Shown here: positions 28,822 to 41,957 of the stretch, piece after piece
How the letters are laid out: every line of letters begins with the position of its first letter
How positions within the stretch are numbered: the first letter of the stretch is position 1
Origin: Euonymus europaeus
Lineage: Eukaryota; Streptophyta; Magnoliopsida; Celastrales; Celastraceae
NCBI GenBank assembly: GCA_963580455.1
Contig: OY756961.1
Location: 24,285,001 to 24,349,000, forward strand
Length of the DNA: 64,000 bases
Reading direction: 5' to 3'
Notes under the pieces: generated by a model
The model's input: only the letters and a program-made list of their open reading frames with translations
Told to the model about the DNA's origin: nothing
Databases searched by the model: none
Position numbers and translations under genes: made by a program

Positions 28822-29884
28822 TAGGACATGAATGTGCACTGCATGCAAAAGGTGGAATCAGCAGTTGAGTTTAAATGTCCAAGAAAGAAGGCAACAATAT
28901 GCAGCCAGTTTGAGAAGTTTTGAGTTGGTTGATGTGATGAGAGAAGTGAAAATACTTTTTTGGAGACCAAAGGGTGGGAATGAAAATCCAAAACCTGGTG
29001 GAAGCTAGTTCTTGGAAGAGTTTAGGATAATAGGTTATGCCGTGTCGGCTTGTTGCCATGAGTTTATTGCTTTAGATGAGATGGTGCCCCTTTTTCTCAT
29101 GGTGATCTTTCTTTTTTTTGGTGGTGCATTGTTGGGATCTTTTTATTTTTATCATTTTCATTCTGTTTGTAGTTTGGTGGATTGCATAAAGAAAAAGAAA
29201 CCAACTAGGCTTGACGACTGGACAAAGAGTTGGAATGGAGAATCATTTTTTGTGTTTTTTTCTGGGTTGGAGCTTTTGATGGTTATGAAATAGAACCATA
29301 ACCTTCCAAATGCAACATCCTCCTCTCCTATGACTTCTCACTGCAGGGTGTTGAAAAAGCCATGGCCACCCAGTCCCCCACCCCTCACCAAGCCGCATGG
29401 TCTCCCTCACATTTTATGTTTCGTCAAGGGAGTTGTTTGGATGGTAGCGGCATTGAATTGTGCAGAGAAAATGATGTAGACATGTATTGGATACATCCAT
29501 GGCTGTTTTTTGTTGGAAGGTTGTTTAGAGCAACTTGGGTTGGGGCGGGACTCAAGAACCCGTATATTCATCCGCGCTTTGGATATGCGGGTAGAATGTT
29601 AGTCACAGGTTATACGACGCAGTAGTAGGGATCGAACTCGAGTCTTTCAATCAAATGACCTATTTTTTCCAAGCCGATTACCATTGTATCAGAGGCAATA
29701 TTCGTTGTCGTTTGAATTTGAAATTGATCGATTTTTCTATGCACTAATATTTCATATTTGTAGGTGTTCTAGGTTGATTTTGTTGAAGACAAATTTTTTT
29801 CCTCTCTTAAAAGGTTCGACAAACAAACGTCCATGTGTTCTTTGATAATACCAAGTTACAAATAACAATGCAGCACTTGTTTTT

Positions 29885-30110
29885 TTTGTTCTTATAAACA
29901 CCATATAATTTTATTATTTAAATATTTGATGTGAGTCTAAACTTGGCTTGTCATGCCAATACATACAAAAGTTTTTTCACTTACAACTGGATAAGTTGGG
30001 CCAAAAAAGTATTGCTCTTAGTGAAAATTAAACTCAGAACTTCTCGAGTCTATACAATTTTACCCCAGAAAGATTCATCAACTAATTTATCACCCAAGTG
30101 ATTAGATACA
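29885..30110 (-). mobile_element. SINE-like element, family 1
   Basis: On the minus strand it starts near gtatctaatcacttggg, with a decayed box-A-like word (taaattagttgatg) and a box-B-like word (gagtttaattttc). It ends in an A-rich tail (poly-T on the plus strand near 29880). Related copies lie at 38393-38640, 40252-40450 and 41545-41765, and a 5'-truncated one at 39505-39590. Shared words include aagttgggccaaaaa and atttgatgtgagtctaaa. The tRNA-derived origin is an inference from layout. Confidence 0.5.
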
Positions 30111-30655
30111 TGTTTAATTGACCATAGTTAGACCTAACATATATTAACTTGATTATGAGGGATATTTACATTGATTTTATGTCTACAAAATTTTTTAAAA
30201 AAATGTATATATATTTTTAAAAATTATGTATTTGGAGACTGAAGTACTCAAATAGCACAATTCATTCTAGAGACAAAAGTTAATTGTGAAATGGAATAAT
30301 TGGTGTATGTCTTTGACAATTCGAGTCGAGTATTTATTTTTAACATAATTTTTTGTATAATTTAAAATTGTGCATGGATTCATTTCCCTCACTCTCATTT
30401 ACTGTATAACTTTTTTTTAGTAGGTGATTAGTTGGCTACATTGCACCGTTTGTGGCATTTTAAATTGCAGAGCATCATTAGTAAAAACAACATGCTAAAA
30501 GCCAAATTGCCAAAAACAAATAGACTTTAGAGTTTGCATGAAGTGCAGGTTATAATCAAAGCTTGACTCATTATATCAACAACCCCACGATTTATTTAGT
30601 GTTTGGAAGATGTGCATCAGCTAAAAGAAATTAAGAAAAATATTTTTTGACAAAA

Positions 30656-30658
<3 letters not shown>

Positions 30659-30712
<54 letters not shown>
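30659..30712. repeat. AT dinucleotide microsatellite
   Basis: About 27 uninterrupted AT repeats. A shorter run of the same kind lies near 31269-31300. Confidence 0.97.
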
Positions 30713-30714
<2 letters not shown>

Positions 30715-31270
30715 ACAACCAAAGAACAGGAAAGGGAGAACATAAGATAGAACATAAGATGGAATGATCCGAATAAATAAAATGATAAAATTATAAATCT
30801 ATTTTGATCGTTAAGAATTCAACGATGATTTAATTTTTATCTCAAATAAAAATTAAATTCATCACGAGAGAAACAAATAATATTTTAAATTTATATTTAA
30901 TATTTAAAAAAATTGTATTTTTCATTTTTATCCCATCAGAACTCATTCATGATTTTAAAAATAATACAGAAACAGTACAGCAGTCCCGACAACAACTCGT
31001 GCACGATATAGATGTATGTTGTGCACATGACGCAATGATGATTAGGGCCCAATGTAATTGATGACATGGGGGACCCAATCATTGGGCATCATTGGAATGA
31101 GGTGCCAGAGATTCATCAGAGTGGACATATCTACATGAGCTGTGGTTTTTGATTAGCCATATTATTAGATTGCATGCACCTGATCATCCATGGGTGACAA
31201 CTCAAAGTGGATTTCTCCATGTTTTTGTCAGAATAATAACATGCAGAAATTCAACCACCATTGTGACCTA

Positions 31271-31309
<39 letters not shown>

Positions 31310-32565
31310 ATGTATAAATGTAACACCCGCCCCTCTTTGATCCTTTAATGGATACTATTATTCATTTTAGATCAGCCCATATTAGGTTTATGATTTTGTT
31401 CTCCAGGAATGTGAGATTGAGAGTCACGTCCCTTCGCTATTCGAGGGGCTCCCAATATCATCAAGCTTGATATTACAAAGATTGTGGCCTATTCACTTGA
31501 ATCGGGTGGAATAATAGATAGTAAAAGCATTTTCAAACCTAACTTGAGATCTCACTTCTGATATCAAGTATAACAACCCGTCCTTCCTTGAACGTAATAA
31601 ATAATATCAATTTTGGGCTAGCTCATATTAACCTTCACTTTTTTTTTTCCGTCTGGACTATTTACCCCAAAAAAACGCGTGTCTTAGGTCAGAAAATTTG
31701 ACCTATTATATTCCATATTTCACTTTTTTATCATGATATAAAATTTAGAATAATATGCCAAACCCCTTCACCACCGTTCGTTAATTGAGACTCTAAAAAC
31801 CCGTTGCTCTGCCCACTAAGTCAGCTTCTATGAAAAAAAAATCCAGTCTCACTTTGTTGGGTCTGTATGAAAGAAGAATGACAAGAATATCTATCCGAGT
31901 AATGAACTAATTTTGTATATGCATAAAAAATTCAGGTATTTTGTATATTATTACAAAATTCATCTGGAAAGAACACAAGAAGATGACTCTGATGCTCAAA
32001 GTATACAACGTAAAGAAACAAAAATGATGGCTGAAACTAGAACTTTTTCCTCTGAAAGTGTCCCAGCAAAGCAAAACGAACAGCCTGCTACGCGTTAGGT
32101 TACCATGAGAGAGATAAATAAGACCATGAGAGAAATTTTGTTCAAGATTGTAGTGTATACTACTTTACTGCTGAATTAATGCTTGCAATGAGATTAGCCA
32201 GCTTCAACTCGACTTCTTTTCTCTTGCCAATCAACTCCAGTTTGTCGACCCTCGTCTATATGCCTTTTCAGATTGCAAATATCCAATGTGAGCAGAAGAT
32301 TGGTGCAGCTCCTGCAGATATGATTGCGCTAAATAAAATGAGTATCGAGAAACTAGTCCACTAAGAATAGTAAGAAATATTAGCAGTTCGAATACATGCT
32401 TACCAGAATATTATAGTAATTTGAAAAATAAAGCTCGACGGTGAACCTCCATATATTTTTCAAAAAATCCAGCTTACAGGTCACTGAAGTTACTTAAGAG
32501 AGCGCTTTCTTCTTCCAAAACTCGTGTCAGCAACAATCATGGACAGGGGTCGGGAAGATGGATTA

Positions 32566-35500
32566 TCATTTTTTTTCATATTTTCTGGCGAACTCATTGA
32601 GTAGTAATCCATGCCGAAATGCCTCATACTTATCCAAACTAGTTCCAGCCCACTGCTGACAGAAATGTTCATCAGTGGGAAGCAATGAACCAAGAGGAAA
32701 TGGTCCTTTTGGAGCTTTCTTTAGGGAAACCAAGAATCTATGGCGAGGGCGAATCCTCTGTACCAAAGACAAGCTGAAATATATTGGATATTTAGTCAAG
32801 GACTTCACCTCATTATGAAGCTCATTGATCAAGTACATATATTTAGGCCTTAGGTTGTCCTCCAATGAGAGTGATAAAACCTGCAAAATGGTCAAAGACT
32901 CAAAGCAGTCATTTAAACTGGCCTTTCTTTCCCTTCTTTTAAAATGAAAAGCCGATTCAATCAAGACCACCTTCAACGGTTGGCAGTTAAGATTCATATT
33001 ACGTATACATTATATGTAACATCAATCAATGAACCTCAGCCAAATAATGGCAAAGAATGCTATACATTTGCATGTTGAAGAATGCATACTGACCTGTGTG
33101 AGGCTAGTCAAGACTTTCAGAATGTCTGAATTATGCATCCCTATGCTCCTTAAGAAATTGATCCTAGGAAGTAATCCGTCATCAATGCTGTAATGAAGAA
33201 GCTGGGGATGTTTCATTACCATCTTGACTACACTATCCCTGGGTGCCCCCAACTCCTTTGAGAGAAAGATAAAGCGAGTATTCCATGATATGTCTATCCG
33301 CTGTACCAAGATTTGAGGGCTCAGCTGTATAACTTTACCCAAACTTTTCTCGTTGATGCCAACCTCCTCAACCAGATATCTCACAGTGGGTTTTAATGAA
33401 TTCTCAACGCTGTACGAAAATATGGAAGGAGCAGCAGCAATTATCCGACCAATTCTGGTTTCTGGGATGCCCAAACCAATCAAAAATGAAACATGGGCCA
33501 TTAAATTGTTCTCCACAGTATATTCTAGAATTTGTGGCTGCCTCAAGAGTATTCTTTTGATGTCTCTTTGTTTTACACCAACACTCAAAAGATATTCCAG
33601 TCTTTCCTGTGCAGCACACACATTTATCTGAAGGGAAGGCATGTGCCTCTCGTACATCTGGACATAGTGTGACTCCTTGAGGCCAAATGTGCTGAGGTAA
33701 TCAAGAAGAGGGAGCCATTTAACATCCAAATATATTTCCTCTGATAGTTGTTCATACCTCCTTTGTTCTTTGAGTGGTTCTTTCAAAAGATGAACGCTCT
33801 TCTTCACCTTCTTTGACATCAGCTGCAATTAAAGAAAATATATGTGTACATAGAGCCTCTGCACCACGGCTAGCATTTGCAAAATAATAATAATAATAAT
33901 AATAACAGGTTGCCGTACCTTCCCTCGACCATCTAAATCTGAGGAACCAACTTTTTCTGATTTATTGGATGTGTGAGCATTTCTAGAGGTACTATTCTCT
34001 CCATATTTAGGGCTTTGGCCAGAACTAAATGATCTCACACCCATAAGATTGTCGTCCTGTCCCTTACTGCCTGCATTGACAAATTTATCAGAAAAATAAA
34101 AACTGAAAATCATCAAAAAGATCCAAGAAAGAGAAAGAAAGAAGAAGAATATTTAAAGGACAAACTCGTTTTGCTCATACTCATACCCTGTCTAGCACTG
34201 ATTCCCTTTGGTGACTTCATTTTCTTTCCATTAACTTCAAAATCCTCAGTTTCTGCAAAGTCGTCCTGGGAACAAATTCCACAATTAAATTAAATTTCTA
34301 AAACCCATAATTTAGAGGCTTAGCAGTAGAATAGCAGGGTGCAACCTAGAAGTCATAAGTTAAATAAATAGTCTCCACATATTATATTATATGGGAGTAA
34401 GGTCTGCGTAAATCCTGCTTGTACCATACCCCTCACTCACGGCAAAAGGCTTGTGCACAGGAGTTGTGTTTTAAAAAAAAATACTAATTTATGCCAAGTT
34501 GTCAACCCATTTAGCAATGCATTATCGACTTATCTGTACATTCACTAAACTGCCAAAGGCCCAACACCAAATGGTGTGTCGGGGATGAACCAAGGAAAAT
34601 GATGTATTCAGTAAATATATGCCTTACGAATAACTCAAAAGGCAGACAATGTCGATTGGTTTGCTCAAAAACTCAGTCCAAGCCTATTCTGGCAGGAATG
34701 GCAAATGCATTTGTAGTAAATAAAAAATACCTTTACAACGAAAAGCCTTATCATAAAGAGCGCCTTTGAGTTTTGATGCAATGGCAATAAAGAACCAAAA
34801 GAAACTATATTTCTCTGCAAGTCTGAAGCAGAAACAAAACAATTTCCAAGCCATTCATCTGGAGCTATTGCCTATTGAGTGAGTTGATGAGTTCTACAGT
34901 TCTACAAAGGCCCAAAAGAACCCCCATTTGTGTGGGTTGACAAGCTCATCCCCACATATTTCATAAGCTAGAATAAATGAAGATCATCAATACCACAAAA
35001 CTTGAGCCTTCTCAAATATCCAAAGATCGAAGCAGGACAAAAAGAACTGAAAAACAAATAACTGCAAAACATATTTATAGTTCCCATACTGGAGAGCATA
35101 CTAGATCTAGTCTACTGATAAAAATAATAACAATTAGCTCTAAGTTAGATGAGAAGCCTATCCAAATAGTCCAAACATGAGAATTCAATTGCATTGTTCA
35201 TTATCATTGTTTTCTATATCGCAACAATCACATCTGCGTAGTAATTCTTATCCCATAAGTGTCCATTATGATCAGCCACATTCAGACTCGAAATCAATAT
35301 GAGGAAAGCAAAAGACTAAACAGAGGGGAAAACAAAAAGCGCGCAACTTTCAGAAAGAAGTCCAGAAACGAATAGTTTCTAACAACCACATGAGTTAGCA
35401 TCAAAAATGGATATCATTTCTTGTCATAAAAAAGCAAAAAAAAAACCACATTAACAACAAACCACTGCTCCAAAATCAAGTATAACTTCCTTACCTACAA

Positions 35501-36027
35501 AAGTAACCCCGCAAACACATACCAAAAAAAAAAGTAACCCCACAAACCTCGCCCCAATACCACTCAAAAGGTCAATTCTTTCACTTCCAAAATCCAAACA
35601 TGCCAACTACACAAAACCCACATTCAGATAACTACAAAGCTTAAGAGAATATACCCACCATCAAAGCCTCCAACTCGGGAGAACAAAAATAATTTGCAGA
35701 AAAAGAGATACAAATTAAAGAAAAACTCACATCAAACAACCCATCATCAAAGCCAAAATAGTCGTCCTCATCATCCTCCTCGTCTTCTTCACCCTCCTCT
35801 TCTTCGCTGTCGTATGGTGACAGTGTCTGGCCATAGCGAGATTTCCGGTTGGACTTGAGGAGCTTATGATTGGAGTGAGCGGAAGGAACCACAAGACTGC
35901 TTCCACCGTTTCTTATCGTCCCTTTGTAGCTGTGACGAGGAGCCAGGGACTGGTAGAGGAATATAGAGTGAGAGAGTGAGGAAAAGTAGAAACTTGATCT
36001 GAAGTTGCTCATAGAGGACACGGCCAT
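32566..36027 (-). CDS. MTERF9: Plastid transcription termination factor mTERF9
   Basis: Exons on the minus strand: 36027-35731, 34265-34187, 34070-33919, 33822-33094, 32880-32566; in frame, 523 aa. The start MAVSSMSN is preferred. An upstream in-frame ATG at 36069 would add 14 residues. The protein has a Ser-rich plastid transit-like N-terminus, the conserved segment KSRYGQTLSPYDS, a strongly acidic run (EEEEGEEDEEDDEDD), then a chain of mTERF helical repeats (from LSTFGLKESHYVQMYERH, about residue 200, to the end near QQWAGTSLDKYEAFRHGLLL). The sequence follows Arabidopsis mTERF9 (At5g55580) closely as I remember it. That protein acts in chloroplasts in ribosome assembly, translation and stress responses. 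Divergent to the zinc-finger gene at 36277. Confidence 0.93.
34375..34470. repeat. Possible Au/TS-type SINE fragment in MTERF9 intron 1
   Basis: The words gggagtaaggtctgcgtaaatcctg and ccatacccctcactcac resemble the 3' half of a widespread plant SINE (aaggtctgcgtacat-cctacc). A similar fragment sits near 54655-54700. No ends could be fixed. Confidence 0.35.
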
Positions 36028-36276
36028 TTTTGGATAAACCCAGAAACCCTTCAGACAGAGACGCGGCATATCCCAATATCTCTCTGTACGTCTTGCCTAT
36101 CCTCTCCGCACCGTTTCAGACAAATTAAAAAAATAATAAAAATCAAAAAATAATCCACAATAGCCGTAAGCCATTGTGTGGTTGGCGCGAACCCCACCCA
36201 GACAAGCCACGTAGCCAAGTTTAAAGTCTCAAAAAGGACATTGGGTACAGCTGGTTCAGTTTCTCCTCCCTCTGCC
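36028..36276. promoter_or_regulatory. Short divergent promoter between two plastid-protein genes
   Basis: Only 249 bases separate the start codons of MTERF9 (minus) and the small zinc-finger gene (plus). No TATA box is obvious on either side. A shared TATA-less promoter is inferred. Confidence 0.5.
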
Positions 36277-37295
36277 ATGGAAAGTGTTACTGCAACTTCT
36301 TCACCTTCAATAACATTTCCAAGATCAAATCTTTCGTCTACGAATAGACTCAAAAAGTATTCGAAATCGTCGGTTACTCTTATCGTCAGGAAGGGTATTG
36401 ACCGTCCGATTAAAACCACAGTGATTGAGGCGATCAACGATGTTTCAGCTTCGGCGAATTCTGCTGAAGCAGAAGTCACTTGGCAAATCATTTTAGGAGC
36501 TATAGGTATTGTTAAAATCTCAATCTTTATGTTCATACTTTAAGTTCGTATTCTTAATTTTAACTTTCCGTGTGAAAAAATTACTGTTTGAATGTGCAGC
36601 TGGGGTTACACCATTTGTGGTAGCTGGGATTGAATTCAGCAAACGAATTGTAAGCTCTTTGTTGGGTTCATTTTCAATTCAATTAGCATCCATAATGTGC
36701 CCAAAAAAACCCTAATTTGATCAAACATACAATTTAGTGTCTGAATGTATTCATATTGACTGTTCTATGAGTCTGTATTTAGCTCTAGAGTTCTATTTTG
36801 CTTTCCATTATAGTTGAGATCAAAACAATATTGGCCCAACATACACTATTATCAGGTGAGAAACTTCTATATGTGCTGCGTGTGGGCTTCACGTCATTGA
36901 GTTTAGCCCATGTCAGTTGTCTAGGGAGGAAGCTTGTCTGATGTCATTCACAGTTTAAAAAATCAAAACAATAAACCAACCTAAACCCTTATTTGATAAT
37001 GTGTTTTACGTCCCGTAATAGGTTCAGTTAAATAGTATGGACTATGCATTTTGAGACTGTTGCATAAAATGGCAGGTTGCACAGAGAAGATGTGAGGTGT
37101 GTGGAGGATCAGGACTAGTTTTACGCGACAAGAAGTACTATTTTCGTTGTCCTCGATGTGGTGAGATTGCAAGTTCTTGTTTTAAGTGTTTATGTACATG
37201 AGTGAGAGATTACAATTGCTAATCTGTATTTCTGTTCTTGACATGCAGGAGGGTTTCTCCCATGGCAGTCATGGAAAAGGTTTTTCTCTGGCTGA
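36277..37295 (+). CDS. Small plastid DnaJ-type zinc-finger protein
   Basis: Exons 36277-36505, 36600-36649, 37076-37160, 37249-37295 join in frame to 136 aa. The N-terminus is Ser/Thr-rich with basic residues (MESVTATSSPSITFPRSN...), typical of a plastid transit peptide. A hydrophobic segment follows (WQIILGAIAGVTPFVVAGIEF, about residues 70-90). The end carries CEVCGGSGLV...YYFRCPRCGGFLPWQSWKRFF, two CXXC pairs as in half of a DnaJ cysteine-rich domain. Similar small proteins (BSD2/LQY1-like) handle thiol or chaperone tasks in plastids. The exact family member is not recognised. It starts 249 bases from MTERF9 on the opposite strand. Confidence 0.8.
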
Positions 37296-38392
37296 AATTT
37301 CTCATAATATTACAATATTATAGTGCTACAAGCCGACGCTTTATGTTTCTTTACACTGGTTGCAGATCATAGATACATATCAGTTTCCATTTAAATTGCT
37401 ATATTTCTGTTAGAAATATTAGTCATTCACTAGTAAGAATGCTGACACTACCAATCTAAACCAGGTGGTGCCATTTGTGATTGTTTTAAGCATGTTCAAG
37501 AGTGCTAGAGTTGTAAATGAATCGCTCGCGAGCAGCCCTATAAGGGCTTGGCTCAGGCTTGTTTCATTTATAGACGAGCCAAGTTAAAGCTTCATTTCAG
37601 TACTGGTTTACTAAATTACCCGAGCTAGGGCTTCGAGTAGCCTAGTTTGGCTCAGTTCATTCACAAAAATGGAATTGTGATGCTGGGATCGTTGTTAGAG
37701 ACAGGAGATATTTTAGCAGGTAAATTAACTCCTCAGATGACAAAAGAGTCATCGTATGCCCAGGAAGAAAGGTTATTATAAGCCATACTTGGCATTCAAG
37801 TGCCCAGTTCAAAGGAAACTTGTCTAAAAGACTACAACTTCCTCAGGTTGTAGAGCCCGAGTTATTGATGTTAGATGGGTCAAGGAAAAAAAGGGTGTGG
37901 ATTCTAATCCAGAAACAATTCGGGAATATATTTTACAGATGGAATGTAAAACCCCTTTTTATTTTTAGGAGTTAAAAATATTTCACTTTTGAAGTATTTG
38001 TGCTTGAAATGTATAAACTAATGTGTATATATATGCAACAACTGAATGCACAACTAGTCTGCAGTTTAGAGACAGAACTTGGAGAAAGTATATTTTCAGT
38101 CTTATTGTGCCAAGTCTTCTTGCTCGCCAACAATGTTTGCTGAAAAATAATTGAACTTTCGTTGCAGTAGAGTTGATGATCCTACAGAGTTGTAGACATG
38201 CACTTCAAACACAGGTCTAGAACTCTATATCATGAACAACTAACTACCTTTATACCTAGCAGCGCCAGTACTCTGAATAGTAAAAAACTCTAAGGAAGTT
38301 TATATGAAATTATCTATTTTAGAGCATCTTGAGCTTTAGTTTTAAGTATGATCCCTTCATATGTCAAATTTGGGAAAAATTAGTCTTCAACG

Positions 38393-38640
38393 TTTTTTTT
38401 TTAACCGACAACGACACCAAACAAACTTGTCCTTTGGACAAAGAACACGAGTCTAAACTCATATTAACAGGCTCATGTACATAGACGTGTTTCACCTGAT
38501 GATGACAAGATATTTATATATGTTAAGCCAAAGTCTAGCAAGTGGCCATACTAGTATTGCTCCAATTGAAAATCAAACTCAAGGACCTACCGAGTTCATA
38601 CGGTTTGATACCAAACAAATAAAAAAGACATCTTGTATTG
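38393..38640 (-). mobile_element. SINE-like element, family 1
   Basis: Poly-T at the low-coordinate end (A tail on the minus strand), then gacaacgacacc, acacgagtctaaactcat, gtattgctccaattgaaaatcaaactc and agttcatacggttt in the family order. No target-site duplication identified. Confidence 0.5.
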
Positions 38641-39349
38641 AACTGAATGTTATACCTCTGTTTTATAGCTATTTGGCTTCATTTTCTCCTAACTACATTT
38701 CTAGTCCAAAACTATATAACCAGTTAGTTTTTTTTCCCCAGAGATACATTTCGTAGAAGCATGAATTGAAGTCTCAGTATCAATTTGTTTAATGATGTCA
38801 ACCCAAATGATGACTTGATTTTCTCCATTCTTACATCACTACTACTTATCAAGTCACCATGATCAAAGGCAGCATGATGACGATATTTCCAGGTCCCAAG
38901 TTGACCCACCCAACTTTCATACATGTCCTTGTCTTCCTACTCTGACTTTACATTCAATTCCAAAAAGCAGTGCTTACCAACCATTTTTCACCTTCCAAGT
39001 CTTCTTTCTCCATCTTCTCTAATCCTTTGAAGAGTCATGGCATTTATCACAACTAATTTGTTAAGCATTTATGCTTGGAATCCTCTTGTGTTTGTCCATA
39101 CATAGCAGAAAGGCTTGACTTTTCCTGAACAATAGAGATGTAAAGAACGAGAAAGTGGAGGAGATTTGAAAGAGAAGGTGTTGATTTCATTTTCTTTACT
39201 GTATAATTTGAGAAAACCAAAAAAAGAAGAAGAGGAAGTCAAACAAATTGAATCTTAAGAAACTGGTGGGGACCCCACTTTAACTACATTTCACAATTTC
39301 TTTGTAGTTTCGTGTACATATACATATATAGATATATGTACATACATCT

Positions 39350-40300
39350 ATTTCATTGACTATTAAAACCGTACATCTTAATTTCCACAGAACCGTACAT
39401 TGTGTGGAGTGAAGAAAAGTCAGTCAACCAAATATTTGTTCCAACTTTAGAAAGTCCTCATTAAGGCTAATGTCCATTAAACTATAGCAAGTATATAAAT
39501 TTTTTATCGAAAACGACATCGTATAAACTTAATCTTGTTATTTAAATATTTGATATGAGTCTATAATCGAACTATATCTCTAAGGTCCACGTGCACACTA
39601 CACACAAGCGCAGTACCATTAATAGGCTGAGATGGACTATAGCCCGGGCAGAATTTGGGAAAAAAAATATTTAAATAGTCCAAATGCCCAATTTAATATA
39701 GCTCAACTCAACCAACAATTCAAACACTGATTGCCTTGTTGTTGCCTTCTGCACCTGAAATCAGACATGGTTGTATTTAAAGTAGGGCCTTTTAAACGTA
39801 TCTTGTGTGAGTATTCACGGTCTAAATCTGGTAATCAATTCCGATGATTTCAAAAATCATGTTTCAAACAATTTCTTTTTATAAAATACTCTCCTTATAA
39901 GGATGCTACATTTTGCTTCCCATGTTTTTTTTTCGGAAAATGACAAACCTTTGCATCCTATTTTTATTGTTGTGCGTTATTGATATGAGAGATAATTCTT
40001 TGTACGCATTTTTTTTTATATGTTGCTTGGCTTAATGAATAGATGATGTAGTGCTGATCAAAAACATATTTTCTGTTCAACATCTGTTTCATTGACTGTT
40101 AAAAACGTACATTTTAATTTCCACAAAAACGTACATTGTGTGGAGAGATTAGTGAATGAAAAGTCAGTCAACGAAATATTTAATTTATTCCAACTTTTAA
40201 TGTCTTAGTAAGTCAAATTTAAAAAAATTAGGTAAATGTCCATTAAATTAGAATTTTTTTTTTATCGAGAACGATAATATCATGTAAATTTATTCTTTGA
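39350..40300. repeat. Direct duplication, about 200-bp units 736 bp apart
   Basis: 39350-39550 and 40086-40300 share cattgact(a/g)ttaaaa-cgtacat, tttaatttccaca, cgtacattgtgtggag, aaaagtcagtcaac, aatgtccattaaa and then the poly-T end of a family-1 SINE at the same place. The SINE therefore inserted before the segment was duplicated. Confidence 0.75.
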
Positions 40301-40450
40301 ACACGAGTTTTTCATAAGACGATAATATAAATTGGGTCAAAAATTCAACGTGTAAATACAAGAATATTAATCCTAGTGAAAATGAAACTCATGACTTTCT
40401 GAGACCGTATGATTTCATCCTCGAGAAATTTACCACTTTAGCATAATAAG
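40252..40450 (-). mobile_element. SINE-like element, family 1
   Basis: Poly-T start (40253-40262), then atcgagaacgat, gaacacgagttttt, aaattgggtcaaaaa, gtgaaaatgaaactcatgac and ctcgagaaatttaccacttt. Read on the minus strand these give a box-A-like (gtggtaaatttct), box-B-like (gagtttcattttc), A-tail order. Confidence 0.5.
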
Positions 40451-41544
40451 ATACACGTAGTAGTAAAACAAAAGCCATACAAAATTAAGGTAATCCTTAT
40501 TTTTATGTTTTAAAAGTGAAATTATTGATGAGCTAACTAAAGATTGGAAATTTTGTATTGAAGTGACAAGTATGTGCAAATATTAAAGAGTGTATTGTAG
40601 GTTGTTACTACAATAATGTAAACACATGGCACATGTTTGGTACAAAGTATAAGGTAGCTTATACTCTGACAGATATATTCTCAGACACTCTCAATTTTTA
40701 CGTTTTACGATAGCTTATACTCTATCACACATACTCTCTACCAAACCTGCGCATGAAAGGCCAAAAAAAAGCAGTAGCATTTCATTACACGTTTAAAAGC
40801 ATAACACAAAAAAAGGTTGTCATTGTATGTATGATGGTCCAAAACATCCTAGGAGAAAATTGACTTTCATCTTCGCCCTATATCTTGTTTTATTTCTACC
40901 AAATCAATAAATTCAATTTCACCAAAATAAAAATAAAAATAAAAATAGAGATGATACGAAGGAATAAAGCTCACTTAGGCAATTATAAGATTATTGGAAA
41001 ATTAGAAAGTAAGTCATATATTTACAAAAGTATGAACCGTGTGGGTCCAACCAACACGTGGGGGCACAATCGCCTCACCTTTACATCATTTTCTGTGATG
41101 TTCAATGTCCGAAAAGATAAAATACCCTTTGACACATGCAATGGAATGATGTGTTTTTGTTCGGGGGAGATAATATACGAGAGTATTTTATTTTATTTTA
41201 TTTTTGTTGATATAACTGTATCGTGATATATGTTTTATTGATATAGTTGAATATTTGGTTTAATTTTGTGTAAAGAGATGAAATTTAATATTAATTTTGT
41301 GTAAAAGAGATGAAATAATGATGGTCTTATTAAATAGAGAAAGGAAAATTTATATTTTGCTAATGTGGTTATATCAAGAGACGTATATTGGTGATGTGAA
41401 TTAATATGTGACGTAACTTTTTGTGTAACAAATGTGTGACTCAATTAAAATTTTAATGGAGAGGGGATGTTGCCAGAAGACACCATTCGTGGATGCTTAT
41501 TATGGGGATTATGTCCTAGCCTAATTGCCTTTTTTTTGTCATAC

Positions 41545-41765
41545 AATTTTTTTTTTGACATCTCATATGATTCTAAACTCGGACAAGTAAACAACTTCAT
41601 TATGCATAAAAGTTTTTCACCTAATAATAGAGTAAGCTGGGCCAAAAATGCAATATCGAGTCACAGTAATATTATTCTTGATGAAAATCGAACGCAAAAC
41701 CTTCTAAATTCATATATCTTAATCCTGAAAGGATTCACAAATAAACTATCACTCGAATTATTTCT
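41545..41765 (-). mobile_element. SINE-like element, family 1, split by a younger SINE
   Basis: The best-preserved copy: T-run (41549-41557), then gattctaaactcggac, agtaagctgggccaaaaa, gatgaaaatcgaacgcaaaacc (box B on the minus strand: gcgttcgatttt), cctgaaaggattcac and tatcactcgaattatttct. A family-2 SINE has inserted at 41765. The remainder of this element resumes at 41975. Confidence 0.6.
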
Positions 41766-41957
41766 TAGGTTGACCCGTGCCCTCGGAATGCCAGTGGAAT
41801 GTAAGTCGCAGGTTATGCGACACAACGACAGGGACAGCTGAGTGGGCAGGTTAAATCACCAGGTGAGCGTGCACATTGGCCGACTCGAACCCGGGACTCC
41901 GCCTTACCCCAAACTTGAGACCACAACTGGTGCCGCTGAGCCATATGCCTTGGGGGC
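41766..41957 (-). mobile_element. tRNA-derived SINE, family 2, with 17-bp target-site duplication
   Basis: Flanked by perfect direct repeats tcactcgaattatttct at 41749-41765 and 41958-41974. Read on the minus strand it begins ccccaaggcatatggctc with box A TGGCTCAGCGGC. Box B GGGTTCGAGTCGG follows, then a body including gcgacttacattccac. A second copy of the family is at 48454-48670. Body 192 bp. Confidence 0.88.

Larger units (their letters stand above)
28792..32565. other. Gene-free spacer between DUF21/CBS and MTERF9
   Basis: No gene is called. Reading frames at 29012-29293 (one hydrophobic segment, then a basic stretch) and 29362-29625 have no recognised domain and no clear promoter or codon support. 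The stretch holds a SINE-like copy (29885-30110) and two AT microsatellites (30659-30712 and about 31269-31300). It also has two diverged copies of a segment with words such as ataacacccg / ataacaacccg near 31320 and 31568. The rest is AT-rich and featureless. Confidence 0.55.

Noticed and set aside
29012..29293. Possible small membrane protein
   Set aside because: One hydrophobic stretch only; no promoter, homologue or splice evidence that I can recognise.
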